A stretch of 64,000 bases of DNA from Cristatella mucedo. Taxonomy: Eukaryota; Bryozoa; Phylactolaemata; Cristatellidae. The stretch lies in contig WPIO01000041.1 in NCBI GenBank assembly GCA_009760855.2, positions 3,468,628 to 3,532,627 of the forward strand, in the 5' to 3' direction. A program made the translations under genes and the position numbers. The notes beneath the pieces are model-generated. The model did not search any database and was not told the origin of the DNA. It saw only the letters and a program-made list of their open reading frames with translations. Numbering within the stretch: position 1 is the first letter of the stretch; every line of letters begins with the position of its first letter. Below are positions 54,548 through 64,000 of this stretch, in pieces.

Positions 54548-55840
54548 ATAGCAATAATAATAACAATACATTCGATGAAGCACCCTCAGATAACACAATC
54601 TCGCTTTAGGCACTTTACATTTGCTGGTAAGGTAGCACGAACGATTGAAAGGTGGTAGCATGCTCAATGAACGACCTGAATAACATGGTTAGGGGGACAT
54701 GCACAGGGTCAGCATGCAAGTATGGCTCATAGCAGCCTGCACAGTGTCAGCACACATAAGCACATGAAGATCGATTCGCAGGAATAAATAGGCGTGTCTT
54801 TAGTTTCTATTTATATGCGGTCGAATCGGCCGAGTTCGTGACGGAAGTCGTGAGTGAGTTCCAGGCTTTGGGAGAATACAAACTAAAGGCACGGTCTCCA
54901 AAGGATTTGAGCTTACTATAAGATATAGGTAAACAGTTTGATTCCGAAAAGCAGGTGTTACGATGCTTTGCCTGGTTGTGGAGTAGATCTGATAGATAGG
55001 CTGGAGCCAAAGAACAGAGGGATGTAAAATGGAGCGGATGAAGCAGGTGTTACGATGCTTTGCCTGGTTGTGGAGTAGATCTGATAGATAGGCTGGAGCC
55101 AAAGAACAGAGAGATGTAAAATTGAGCGGATGAAGCAGGTGTTACGATGCTTTGTCTGGTTGTGGAGTAGATCTGATAGATAGGCTGGAGCCAAAGAATA
55201 GAGAGATGTAAAACATGCAGCATGGGAACTGAGATGATTTGATTTGCTGTAGTGCTTGGAGGGATCAGAGAAAAGCTACAACTGTACGTCATCTGCATAG
55301 AAGTGACAGCCTTGATTTTGCTTGGCAATCAATTCTGCAAGAGGGAGAGTGTAAAACTTGTAATTGAAAGGAATCAAGCACAGAACTCTGAGGTACCCTG
55401 CACTTGAAAGGTTTATCAAAAGATGTTTTTCCATTCACATAGAGACACAGAATTATCCCACTGAGACAGCGCTTCAATCATTGCAATGCAGTACCACTGA
55501 TGCCGAGGCGTCTTGAGAGGTGCTCGAGAAGGACTTGGGGATGGATAGCATCGAAAGCTGCCGAAAGATTGAACGAAACAAACAGAGAGCCTCTAACCAA
55601 GCCTGCAATTATAAGGTCGTTATAAACCCAAAGCATTGTTGAGTTTGCGGAGTGATCAGGTAAATAACCGGATTGTAAATTACTAGCAAGGTTTGAAGTT
55701 TCAATGTGTTCAGCTGGTCTGCAGCAACTCGTCTCAGTGTCTTTGATTGAAATGCTAGGAGGAAGACTGGGTGAGAGTGGGTTCGTAAGAAAGTAGGCTA
55801 TGCTGGATAACTTAATTAATGTCAATTTAGAAATATTTGT
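54548..55840 (-). mobile_element. LINE-A-like copy with internal tandem array
   Basis: Inverted tail CAATAATAATAACAATACAT and hairpin (AAGCACCCTCAGATAAC...TTAGGCACTTTAC), C-terminal block with a 92-bp tandem array, then RT blocks (LFVSFNLSAAFDAIHPQVLL, SNLASNLQSGYLPDHSANST) to about 55840. Closest in its upstream part to the 50940-52090 copy. Confidence 0.82.
54949..55214. repeat. 92-bp tandem repeat, about 2.9 copies
   Basis: AAGCAGGTGTTACGATGCTT starts at 54949, 55041 and 55133, an exact 92-bp period. The unit is LINE-A coding sequence (minus-strand [20 protein letters not shown]), so an element segment has been amplified in place. Confidence 0.95.
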
Positions 55841-55909
55841 CCGAAGTTTGGAACACGTGCTGACATTGCTTACGTTCTGTGCCTATGCTGCTCTATAGGT
55901 AATATGTTA

Positions 55910-56110
55910 TACTGACACACTTTACCTGAGCCTGCAATCCTACGGTCGTTAGAAACCCGAAGCAATGCTGAGTTTGTGGAGTGATCAGGTCTAAAACCGG
56001 ACTGGAAGTTACTTGCAAGGTTTGAAGTTTCAATGTGTTCAGCTGGTCTGCCGCGATTCATCATAGTGTCTTTTATGGGAACGTTGGGAGGGAAACTGGG
56101 TGAGAGTGAG
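55910..56110 (-). mobile_element. LINE-A-like fragment, duplicate of 55610-55790
   Basis: Minus-strand RPAEHIETSNLASNFQSGFR and PDHSTNSALLRVSNDRRIAG match the 55.6-55.8 kb and 51.9 kb blocks. The downstream flank (GCTGGATAACTTAATTAATG, CTATATAGGTAATATGTTAT) is also shared, so this is a local duplication and not an independent insertion. Confidence 0.75.
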
Positions 56111-56408
56111 TAGGTAAGAACGTATGCAATGCTGGATAACTTAATTAATGCCAATTTAAAAATAATCCACCGTGATTTCGCCTCGTTTTGTCCGACGTTT
56201 TGAACAAATGCTGACAGTGCGTACGTTCTGTGCCTATGCTATATAGGTAATATGTTATAGCTCGAGGTAAGAAGCAATACGTTGCAGGTAACGGCTTCGA
56301 GAAATTTAGCTCTGTCGTCTAGATTTGATTATGTGCTATGGATATTGACCTCTGACTTGGAGTGACCAAGCCATCTGCATGCTTTAAATGAGCATTCGTT
56401 TCGTGTAG

Positions 56409-56686
56409 CCATACCTCGAGCATCTGGAAAAAGTCTGCGGATTCCGGCAGCAGTATTGAAGATGCTCAAGATGCCACGTGATCTAAAGATTTGCTATTCT
56501 TTCGGTACAAACGAAGACGATTACGTTAGCGCCAGCAGGTCGATCGTGATCACTGTGCCAGCTTCGACCTTTACGAGCAATAATTGCTTGCACGGTGACA
56601 GTGTACCGACATCAACGAAAATGACAACTCCCCTCACTAAAGAGGAGACATTGCCAACTTGGGATGATTGTGGTGATTCCAGTTGA
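56409..56686 (+). CDS. Terminal coding exon of an unrecognised plus-strand gene (possibly the MBD gene)
   Basis: Open frame from before 56365 to TGA at 56686. A candidate acceptor TTCGTGTAG gives incoming phase 1, compatible with the outgoing phase of the exon-like blocks at 49895-50003 and 53376-53469 and of MBD exon 3. It reads IPRASGKSLRIPAAVLKMLK, MPRDLKICYSFGTNEDDYVS, ASRSIVITVPASTFTSNNCL, HGDSVPTSTKMTTPLTKEET, LPTWDDCGDSS. Basic then Ser/Thr-rich with an acidic end; no membrane segment; family not recognised. Convergent with the minus-strand gene ending at 57145. Confidence 0.5.
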
Positions 56687-57144
56687 AGGTTTGGTGTCGT
56701 TTCTGAAACTGTTATCAAAGTTTACTCCGACCTCCAGATATTTGAATCTGTGGTTCAGGGATGTGATTATTATGGCCAGCCTTTCAATGAAGTGGCTTGT
56801 TTTGTTAGCTGTTGTTGCTTTGGTCAAAATTTTCGCAGTCGGCGATGTACTGCGATATGATTGCTTACATGTATGACAGTTTTAGTCATTTCATACTAAT
56901 TCCCCTACCCAGGAACATTTGCCGTAGTTATGGAGCACTGCAGTTCGTAGAGAGTCGGTAGTATGTAATGCTTGTTGCATAGGATTAGTAATCGCACTGC
57001 TTTGAAAAATATGATTAATTTTTTATATTCATTTGTAATATATTCATTTGTGTAGAGCCAAAGAGAACGAAATCTCTATCCTTTACCTTTACATGCAGTC
57101 TCTGCTGTATTTACTATTTCCATTAAATAGCATTTGACTCTCTC

Positions 57145-57634
57145 CTACTGAAGTTCGTCTTCTGAGGCATCCATGTTTCGCTGGTTAGGACAGTCTTGTA
57201 GATAGAAATGCCTAAGCAACTTTATTGCAACTGGTTGGCACAGGCGAAGCCCTTTCCGGGGGTCATCCCGGAAGCCCTGGTAGTAAGCTAGCCAGTTGCT
57301 AACAGTGCCTTCTAGCCACGCCTGATACTCTACAGTACAGACCAAGATCCCGTCCTCTTCGCACCCACTTAAATAAAAGAACAAAATAAATATAAAAATA
57401 AAAAGACAAAATAAAAAGACAAAATAAAAGGCCAAAGCGTAAAGCCACGGCTTTAGCCCACCATAGCGAAAAAAAGGTCAAGGTCAATATGGCTAAATTT
57501 GTAAAGCACCGGCTGACTCTCGATGCACAAAATATTTTCTCTCACAAACTTTAATTCTTCGGTTAACAGCTCGTAGCTGTGCACCTGCGTAAAGCCACCT
57601 CCGACTAATGCATTCATTAGGTCACTTGGGCATA
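57145..57634 (-). CDS. Last two exons of an unrecognised minus-strand host gene
   Basis: Terminal exon (57145 to about 57354 or 57367) reads DGILVCTVEYQAWLEGTVSN, WLAYYQGFRDDPRKGLRLCQ, PVAIKLLRHFYLQDCPNQRN, MDASEDELQ, stop. Upstream exon 57462-57634 has acceptor GTGCTCTCTTCAG and reads CPSDLMNALVGGGFTQVHSY, ELLTEELKFVRENILCIESQ, PVLYKFSHIDLDLFFAM. The two are separated by a ~100-bp AT-rich intron. Visible donors leave phase 0; the best acceptor (TCTTTTATTTAAG) would need phase 2, while CGAAGAG at 57355 gives phase 0, so the exact junction is unsure. Soluble, helical-looking, Trp/Tyr-rich C-terminus. Strong coding character, family not recognised. Confidence 0.65.
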
Positions 57635-57649
57635 CTGAAGAGAGCACTG

Positions 57650-58950
57650 CTAGATATACCAGCTGCCTTCGACACCTTTGATCACGATGTCCTACCTCAA
57701 CGATTTTACAAGATCGGTCTGGCAGACGAGGCGTTGAAATCGTACTTTTGATCTGTTCTGATCGTGTTCAATCCGTGTCGTGTGGGGGTCTGGTCTCACC
57801 CACCAGACCAGACACCTGTAGAGTCCCTCAACAGTCCGTCCACAGTCCCTTGATGTTCTCCATTTATAGCCAACTTCTGGGAGAAGTGATTAAGGCCCAT
57901 GTAATAGGATATCCCTTTTATGCTGACAATACTCAGCTGTATTTGACATTCCAACCGTCGGTATCTGCTGCAGCAACGGATAAACTGACTTCTTACCTTG
58001 CCGACATTTGATCATGGATTTAAAAATATCTTAAAACTAAATAACGATACAACTGAACTGCTGGTCGTAGGCCACCCTAAACGGGTGGCTGAATTACAAG
58101 GCTCTGTTCTTCTAATAGGTGACGCTGTTGTGCGACCGTCACCACGTGCTCGAGATTTAGCTGTCGTTTTGACAGCTGCCTCAATTTCAAACGCTTCATT
58201 CAGAAGACTGCTTCTACGGCTAACTATCACGTCCGATCTCTATCTAAGATTAGGAGCTGTCTTCCAAGGTGGCTTGCAAAGAAATTAACTAGCTCCTTAG
58301 TTCTCTCTCGGCTATATTATTGTAATTCCATTTTGGCTGGGCTACCGAAATAAGCAACTAGGCCAATGCAGCTGGCTTTGAATGTGGCTGCAAGGCTAGT
58401 TTGCACAGCTCAGAGGTTTAACCAAGTGTCTCCTTTGCTAAAAGAGCTGGGATGGCTGCCGATTGATCAAAAGATACAGAGCAAAGTTCTTACGCTGACC
58501 CACAAGGCTCGCCAAGGCTTGGCTCCTCCATACCTAGCTGAACTGCTGCACCAATTTCAGCGTTCTCGTGGCCTTAGGATCTTTATGGACAATAAATCAG
58601 CCATTCCATTCCTCAGCTTAAAGATCGTTGGCGACAGTAGCTTTAGGTCCTGCAGGTCCTAGCCTGTGGGACTCGCTTCCAAGATTCTTATTCAACGACA
58701 AATACTCTCCCGTTGCCGACTGTAGCACATCCTTTCCAGCCGTCCTGAGCTGCTACTTTCATGCTACTCACCACCTCAGGTGCTCTCCTGGCTCTGCTAT
58801 GCGTCTCACTTTCTCTTTTCTACGTGAGATGAAGTCTGTTGGCTATCGAATGCGTACCAAAAGCCGCTTAGGCTGTGAGTGCGCTATAGAAAACTCTCCT
58901 GCATAACACCCACAATTCTTTATTGCTTTGTAGAGTTACAAACGGAGATA
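57650..58950 (+). mobile_element. LINE-B copy with mutated catalytic box
   Basis: Begins with RT motif A remnant (PAAFDTFDHDVLPQRF), then PFYADNTQLYLTFQPS, where YADD is YADN. It continues through KLNNDTTELLVVGHPKRVAE, LKELGWLPIDQKIQSKVLTL to GYRMRTKSRLGCECAI and the LINE-B tail. Several frameshifts. Lies in the intron upstream of the 57634 exon of the minus-strand gene. Confidence 0.9.
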
Positions 58951-58959
58951 AAAAATAAA

Positions 58960-59167
58960 TTAATTCCGTACTACTCTTTACCCCAACTGCCCTCCTGAAC
59001 CAGCTACACTTTCTCTTTGTTTCGTGAGGTGAAACTTGTTGGCACCGTCACATGAGCACCAAAAGACGTTGAAGCTTTGAGTCCGCTACAGAAACTCTCC
59101 TGCGTAACATTCACTTAGTCTTGGTGACTTTGTGGAGCTACAGACGGAGATACATTCCATCGCATTA
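58960..59167 (+). mobile_element. Second LINE-B 3' end, degraded
   Basis: Repeats the last ~200 bp of LINE-B (TTTCTCTTTGTTTCGTGAGG, AAACTCTCCTGCGTAACATT, GGAGATACATTCCATCGCAT) directly after the previous copy. Confidence 0.75.
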
Positions 59168-59184
59168 CATAACGCGCCCTATAA

Positions 59185-59365
59185 GCCGGACAGATGATAT
59201 TAAATAGTCAATTCGACGCTTGCTAGGTAAACAGCGAAGCTCAGTTAGGAAGGGCAATGCTGTTGAAAACATAGCTAATGACTTGCTGAGTTTTACACCA
59301 GTTGCAGACGATTAAGGGCTCAGGCCGGTAGTCCTAACTAAGGGAAATTTTGGTAATCTAGACGT
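59185..59365 (-). mobile_element. LINE-A remnant
   Basis: GCTGAGTTTTACACCAGTTG then CAGGCCGGTAGTCCTAACTA corresponds on the minus strand to LINE-A codons for [15 protein letters not shown]. Highly degraded. Confidence 0.5.
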
Positions 59366-59770
59366 AACACCACAAACAAACGTGTGTACGATCAATATTA
59401 AACCAGCTCGACATTCAGTACGTCTACGAGAAACGTTACAAAAAATGTTAATCGATAATGTATCTCTTCTTAGTCGCACACAAGTATTATGCAGTTAGGA
59501 GAAACAGTTTTTAAGGATTATTCTGATCATTCCTGAGAACGTCGAACCAGATTTAATAACAAATTTCCATGCTCACTCATTCGCAATTGTGCAGCTGCCT
59601 CGTAGGGGCGAACAAAAAAGAAACTGTAAACATTAGCATCGGGCCACGCTGCTGCTGGAGGTGCAGCCTAATCGTTTCCTTTTTGTGCAAATTTTAACGC
59701 TTGAACATTTGAAAACGACTAACATAGCAGTGCTTTCAAGTTAGATTTGCATCGCAGAAACGCCGCTTAC

Positions 59771-59881
59771 CAGGTCGTCTGATCTTAGCTTCCGGGTTTG
59801 TCCGACACTTCTGTACGTGGCGGCTTGCGGTACGGCCTTGTGCATGAAGTGGTGCTCTGCTGATAAGTTTTGAGAGAAGAG
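59771..59881 (-). CDS. Internal exon of the unrecognised minus-strand gene (probable)
   Basis: Excellent acceptor (TCTAATTTTATTTCCAG) and donor (GTAAGC). Exactly 37 codons in the open phase-0 frame: LFSQNLSAEHHFMHKAVPQA, ATYRSVGQTRKLRSDDL. It is about 2.1 kb upstream of the 57462-57634 exon; its outgoing phase 0 does not match that exon's incoming phase 1, so at least one more exon would lie between, or the frame is another one. One of the other two frames is open as well, which lowers certainty. Confidence 0.5.
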
Positions 59882-59924
59882 CTGGAAATAAAATTAGAAT
59901 AAAAGAGTAAGTGAAGCGGCGGAG

Positions 59925-60130
59925 CGACGACGAGCCAGCGAATCGCAAAGACGCTGCGCCCCCGGGCGGCCAATCCTTATCCTCATCAAGAGCTTTGCTC
60001 AGTGGCTGGAGCAAGCTGAACCCGTGCGAGCTAGAAAGAGTTGCCCGCCATGGCGGCTTCAAATAAACTCCCGGCAAGCTAACAGCCTTGGCACAGCGGG
60101 ACAGCGAAGCCCTGAAGGCGGTGAGCCGCG
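59925..60130 (-). promoter_or_regulatory. GC-rich island, possible promoter of the minus-strand gene
   Basis: GC-rich stretch (CCCCCGGGCGGCC near 59960) with GCCGCCATGGCGGGCAAC on the minus strand near 60050, a YY1-like/Kozak-like context often found at animal transcription starts. It lies just upstream of the 59771-59881 exon. The ATG there opens only a six-codon frame, so a start codon is not assigned. Confidence 0.3.
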
Positions 60131-60292
60131 ATGGCTGACTCGGTAAAGTGTTTGCTTGTCACGACCTCGGTGCCGAGGCCGTGGGTTCGAATCCTGTGGC
60201 GGGCGATCCTTTATTGCCGCTGCAAGCGGTGGTGATAGCCGTAAAGGCTCTTCTGTCGCTATACAAAAGAGGCTGTTTAATCGGCAGGTAAA
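60128..60292 (+). mobile_element. SINE-2 (tRNA-derived), complete
   Basis: CGCGATGGCTGACTCGGTAA start, B box GTGGGTTCGAATCCTGTGGC, GGTGATAGCCGTAAAGGCTC and ACAAAAGAGGCTGTTTAATC. Confidence 0.92.
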
Positions 60293-60711
60293 AAGAGGCT
60301 GTCCGCAGCTTGACTCACGGCCCCCGAAAGATTTATCTTGGCCTAGCTAATGGCCGGGCAGGCAATCGGGCAAACAGTCGCACAGGAGGACATAGGATCG
60401 CACAGGATGTACAGCTTGACACCCAACCATGTTTGACTGGTGGTCTGGAGCAGGGACCAGAATTTGATTGATTATTAACGAATATGCTTACTAGTACATA
60501 CGTATGTATTTGCTAAGCGTGTGCTTGCTATATTTTTTACGTCATCAGGTCTCACGCCTATCGTTAAGATGTAAAGTGTGGCACGAAACAGAAATCGTCA
60601 GAACTTTGCCAATCGCTCGGATACGTAAGGACAAGTAGAAGCTGCTTCTACGTATTGGCTTCTAGTTGGACCTGCCGACCTATCGAAACCCCGGAGTTTG
60701 TCATGTACAGC

Positions 60712-60838
60712 CCGAGGCCAAAATAACCAAGGTTGGCCGAGGTCGTGTGGCTGAGGTCGTGTGGTCGATCCACGTGGCATAAGCGAAGCACCTGAGTAGA
60801 GATTAAGTTGTCCTAGGTCGCTACACAAATGAATTATA
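60712..60838 (+). mobile_element. SINE-1, degraded
   Basis: GAGGCCAAAATAACCAAGGT, a doubled GGCTGAGGTCGTGTGG segment, then AAGCACCTGAGTAGAGATTA and CGCTACACAAATGAATTATA. The B box has decayed and a short internal duplication is present. Confidence 0.7.
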
Positions 60839-61190
60839 TATTATGAGTTACCTTGAGATGTTCCAGGCAAGTAACTGACAGTGGGATGTCTATGCGTTGT
60901 AGCCGAGGCTTAAACCTTTTCTACACAGAAGATGCAGCCTCTCTGTTACTGGAATGCACCAATAAACCTATGACGGCACATAATACTTAGCGAGCCATGG
61001 CACAATGCTATTGGTATTGTGTTATCACTTTTCAAGGCTAAAGATAATATATTTATATTGTAATCTAACAAAATAAAGCATATTGCCAATGTCATCGAAG
61101 CGAATGCAATATATTGACATGCATTTTCAATAAAATGATTGATTTATAAATGTTTATCTCAAAATAGTTTTCGCTTCTATCTGTCGCATC
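60839..61190. other. No recognisable feature
   Basis: AT-rich sequence without a coding pattern or known repeat. Confidence 0.35.
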
Positions 61191-61191
61191 A

Positions 61192-61413
61192 GTGACTCAA
61201 TATTCCTCCTCATCCTCGCTAGTCGTCGGCTCCTCTTCCTATTCTTATTGTTCGTTTCTTCGTCACTCACAGCTACAGCTATCTGCGCCAAAGTCCACAG
61301 ATCTCTACTTTGCTTGTGGCAAGCCTAAGCTTTTAGCGTGTGCGCTTGCAGACTTTGACGTTTCTGAGAGATTGTCCACTCGCACCGCTGGGACAGCAAC
61401 CGTTCAACAGTAG
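61192..61413 (+). CDS. Ser-rich ORF, possible exon
   Basis: After TCTGTCGCATCAG (acceptor-like) a frame runs 73 codons: Ser/Tyr-rich start (QYSSSSSLVVGSSSYSYCSF), then QLQLSAPKSTDLYFACGKPK and LLACALADFDVSERLSTRTA, stop. AATAAA occurs at 61658. The second half looks protein-like, the first is low complexity. Not recognised. Confidence 0.25.
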   Translation: MTQYSSSSSLVVGSSSYSYCSFLRHSQLQLSAPKSTDLYFACGKPKLLACALADFDVSERLSTRTAGTATVQQ

Positions 61414-61999
61414 TTGACGTAGACAGCAGAAACTTGCTACCAACAGCAGACATTTTGTGCCCAAGTAAGCCGATGCAGGTGCCTGTTGCATGCGCCGTCA
61501 CTTTAACGTACGCTCGGCAAAAGAAAGGAGCTGGACACACACATTTTGTCAGGACTATTATACATAAAATTAGCATAAACTTTAAAAATTTAAACTTAAA
61601 ACATATACTGCCCCATAATAATTGCAGTAATATTAACATTTTTCATCTGGACCGTGTAATAAATTGACGTTTGTATGGCATCCAGTACAATATATTTTTA
61701 ACAATACTGTACAATATATTTTCCCGAAAATATATTTTAGCGGAGGCTTGTTACTTAGACACTAATACGTCCAGCTTACATTACTTAGCACCACGCACTA
61801 TCCCGATGCTACTTTTCTTCAGGGTTATCTCCATTTCCTTTTTATTCTTCTGATTTCCTTTTTATTCTTCTTTACTTGTCTACAATTGTGACTGCAGCGG
61901 TAAACTCAGTTTCTGCAGGTGTTCGCTATGCGGCTTGCCGGGAAAATCCCCTCTCGTACCAGCCTCCCGCATTAGAACGTCCGAGCTGTGGCTGGGACT

Positions 62000-62161
62000 A
62001 TGTCTGCCATCAAAGTTTCCCGAATCGCTAGCGCAACGGCACTAACTGCAGGAAAGTCGGCATTTGGAAGCAGGAAAGTCGCTTGTGTAAACGCAGCTTT
62101 AAAGAGTCGAACTTGGCATCGTCGAGTTGTAGCATTGCGTAAGCTTATTAGGGAGTACTAG
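62000..62161 (+). CDS. Short ORF of unknown status (53 codons)
   Basis: ATG-initiated: MSAIKVSRIASATALTAGKS, AFGSRKVACVNAALKSRTWH, RRVVALRKLIREY. Basic and Ala-rich with no acidic residues until the last Glu, like a targeting peptide by composition. No splice or regulatory support. Confidence 0.2.
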   Translation: MSAIKVSRIASATALTAGKSAFGSRKVACVNAALKSRTWHRRVVALRKLIREY

Positions 62162-62321
62162 GAAATGTTCCCAGGCCATTGAACCTTTAGCTCGGACGGC
62201 TCCTTCGGAACAGTTCGAGGGAGCTGCGTCGAGCCATCAGCTCGCTTTTTGAGAGTAAGTGCATCGCAATGAATGTAAGGTCAGCTAAACTAGAGCTTGC
62301 ATGCGTAACTTGCGTGCGATA

Positions 62322-63300
62322 GATAATAATAATAATAATAATAATACTGTACTTGATAAAGCGCCCTCAGAGAACTTAATCTCTTTCTAAGCGCTTTACA
62401 CTTGCTGAAAAGGGAAATGCAATTGAATGGTAAGTAAAATCATGCTTGAAAAACAAACAAAATGAATAACATGGTTAGGGGTGACATGCACAGGGTCAGC
62501 ATGCAAATGTGGTTAGTGGCAGCATGCACAGTGTCAGCACGCATAAGCACATCAAGGACGAATCACAGGTACCCACTAAATGCTGTCCTAAATAGGTGTG
62601 TTTTCAAGTTCCTTTTGAATGTGGTCAGATCAGGGGATGTTCTGACGCAGGTCGGGAGGGAGTTCCAGGCTTTGGGAGCATACAAACTAAATGCACGGTC
62701 TCCAAAGGATCTGAGGTTTGTACGAGGTATTTGTAGACTGCTGGATTCCGAAAAGCGGGTGGTACGATGCTTGACCTGATTGGGGAGTATGTCGGAGAGA
62801 TAGGCTGGAGCCATAGAATGAAGGGACCTAAAAGTGAGCGACAAAACCTTGAAGTCAATCCGTCGCTTGACTGGTAGCCAGTGCAGGTCGGCGAGAAGTG
62901 GAGTAATGTGGCAACTGCGACGCTCACGACAGACAAGCCTAGCTGTTGAGTTTTGCACCAGCTGCAATCGCCTGATCGCACATGCTGGTAGGCCAGTAAG
63001 CAGTGAGTTGCAGAAGTCGAGACGAGATGTCACGAATGCATGGACCAACTTGGACATGGTATCCTTATCTAAACAAGCCCGAATTTTAGCAATGTTATGA
63101 AGCTGAAAATAGGCAGATTTGACTGTGGAGCTGATTTGGTCGTCTAACGAGAGGTCGGTTTGGAATATGACACCTAGATTTCGAGCAGATTTGACAGGAG
63201 ATATGCTGGCAGAGCCAATTTTGAGAGACAGCCTTTCCAATCTCTGAATCACACTGGGTTTGCCCATAACAAGTAAGTTAGTTTTGTCATCGTTTAGTTC
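62322..63300 (-). mobile_element. LINE-A copy, near consensus 3' half
   Basis: (AATA)n tail at 62324-62346, hairpin, 3' UTR and a 234-codon open minus-strand frame 62563-63267 ([60 protein letters not shown]). It ends sharply at 63300, typical of 5' truncation. Few frame breaks make it one of the younger copies. Confidence 0.93.
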
Positions 63301-63312
63301 ATATTAAGCTAC

Positions 63313-63564
63313 GTGGTCTCAATGGCGGCGCTAGCAAAGTGGAAGGAAGAATATGGACTGCCGATCGTCACGCTGGATCGCAGACTGACGCAGACAGAGC
63401 GCCAATGCAGAATGGACCAGCATGGCCACCATCTGTCGAGGCCAGACACGCTCCGAAGACGCATGGGCTTCCGGCGGCTGCGGTATTGGGGGCGGGGACG
63501 CCAGCCACGTGGCGAGTGCGAGTCGGGAGCAAACTCCAGCCATCATGCCCGGGTAATAAACTAG
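63313..63564 (+). CDS. ORF of unknown status
   Basis: 83 codons beginning MVSMAALAKWKEEYGLPIVT, then LDRRLTQTERQCRMDQHGHH and an Arg/Gly-rich end. Starts in an AATGGCGGCGC context next to the LINE-A truncation point. The minus strand is also open (71 codons), so it may be only GC-rich chance. Confidence 0.2.
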   Translation: MVSMAALAKWKEEYGLPIVTLDRRLTQTERQCRMDQHGHHLSRPDTLRRRMGFRRLRYWGRGRQPRGECESGANSSHHARVIN

Positions 63565-63684
63565 CGAAAATCTAGACTCGGTCGAACTTAGCAGAAGTGT
63601 GCGGAATTAAGTCGGGCGGGGCAAGTGCAGTAGTCACGTGACCACGACGGTAAGAATTGGAGCGGCCGGTGGCCCAGCGTGAAG

Positions 63685-63855
63685 CAGCCAATCCCGTTCT
63701 TTAAGACAGTTGGCAGTAGATGCTTTTTGCTCTCCAGGTCCTAGACCGTGCGCGTAGAACTCATTTCCGATAATGCTTACGCAACGACGACTACTCTCCT
63801 GCTGCTGACTGCGGCGCATCCTTTCTAACCGTCCTCAGCAGCTGCTTCAGCTCTG
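63685..63855 (+). mobile_element. LINE-B fragment
   Basis: AAGCAGCCAATCCCGTTCTT, AAGACAGTTGGCAGTAGATG and TACGCAACGACGACTACTCT follow the LINE-B segment for VPFLxLKTVGDRSF...FLRND. Truncated on both sides. Confidence 0.75.
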
Positions 63856-64000
63856 AGTCGAGTGGGAAAAATTCGTAAGAGACCCACTGAGGAGAAGCGA
63901 TGCCAACAGTGACCGTGGTGTATCCTTCCACTGGACACGAGGACCGCAAAATGAACGGCTAATTTGTGTTGTAGACCAGTTTTGGCAAAGTCGGAGACCA

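Noticed and set aside
56664-56876. ORF with a hydrophobic segment resembling a signal peptide
   Set aside because: It overlaps the end of the 56409-56686 exon in another frame and has no splice support; the hydrophobic run looks accidental.
59736-60077. 113-codon minus-strand ORF
   Set aside because: It reads through the good acceptor at 59881 and uses a different frame from the splice-flanked exon, so the exon model was preferred.

Overview
The window looks like a repeat-rich piece of an invertebrate animal nuclear genome. It has split genes with GT...AG introns, a polyadenylation signal, animal-type non-LTR retrotransposons (LINEs), tRNA-derived SINEs and long CA/TA/GA microsatellites. No bacterial-style operons, tRNA genes, rRNA genes or CRISPR arrays are visible. 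Most of the DNA is dead transposon sequence, and the host exons are small islands in it.

Host genes, left to right. (1) The terminal coding exon of an unrecognised plus-strand gene, 6826-7304, with a poly(A) signal. (2) A plus-strand gene for zeta-class glutathione S-transferase / maleylacetoacetate isomerase, with six exons at 12989-27728. Their splice phases join perfectly into 194 residues; only the first ~22 residues, which carry the catalytic Ser-Cys motif in this family, are not found. (3) A plus-strand gene whose first exons (35098-35122, 42237-42325 and a 28-nt micro-exon at 47439-47466) join in phase into most of a methyl-CpG-binding (MBD) fold. Exon-like blocks downstream (49073, 49895-50003, 53376-53469, 56409-56686) may belong to it or to a neighbour. 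(4) An unrecognised minus-strand gene, convergent with the previous one: terminal exons at 57145-57634, an upstream exon at 59771-59881, and a GC-rich possible promoter near 60 kb.

Mobile DNA. Two CR1/L2-like LINE families dominate. LINE-A has a 3' hairpin and a (TTA)n tail. LINE-B has a tail based on ATTAC repeats. Nearly all copies are 5' truncated and broken. SINE-1 is tRNA-derived and ends in a sequence resembling the LINE-A 3' end, which suggests it borrows the LINE-A machinery. SINE-2 is a second tRNA-derived family. LTR-type sequences include a 1115-bp solo LTR with a GTAT target duplication inside a LINE-B copy (43500-44614), a second LTR family in opposite orientations (40847-41121 and 46678-47017), and two loci carrying short gag-like ORFs (4.6-5.8 kb and 39.6-41.1 kb).

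The 48-56 kb region is a diverged local duplication. It contains a duplicated exon-like block with in-frame indels, and a LINE-A tail insertion present in one copy and absent in the other. Family names LINE-A/B and SINE-1/2/3 are labels used only here. Repeat boundaries are by-eye estimates, usually good to about 10-30 bp.
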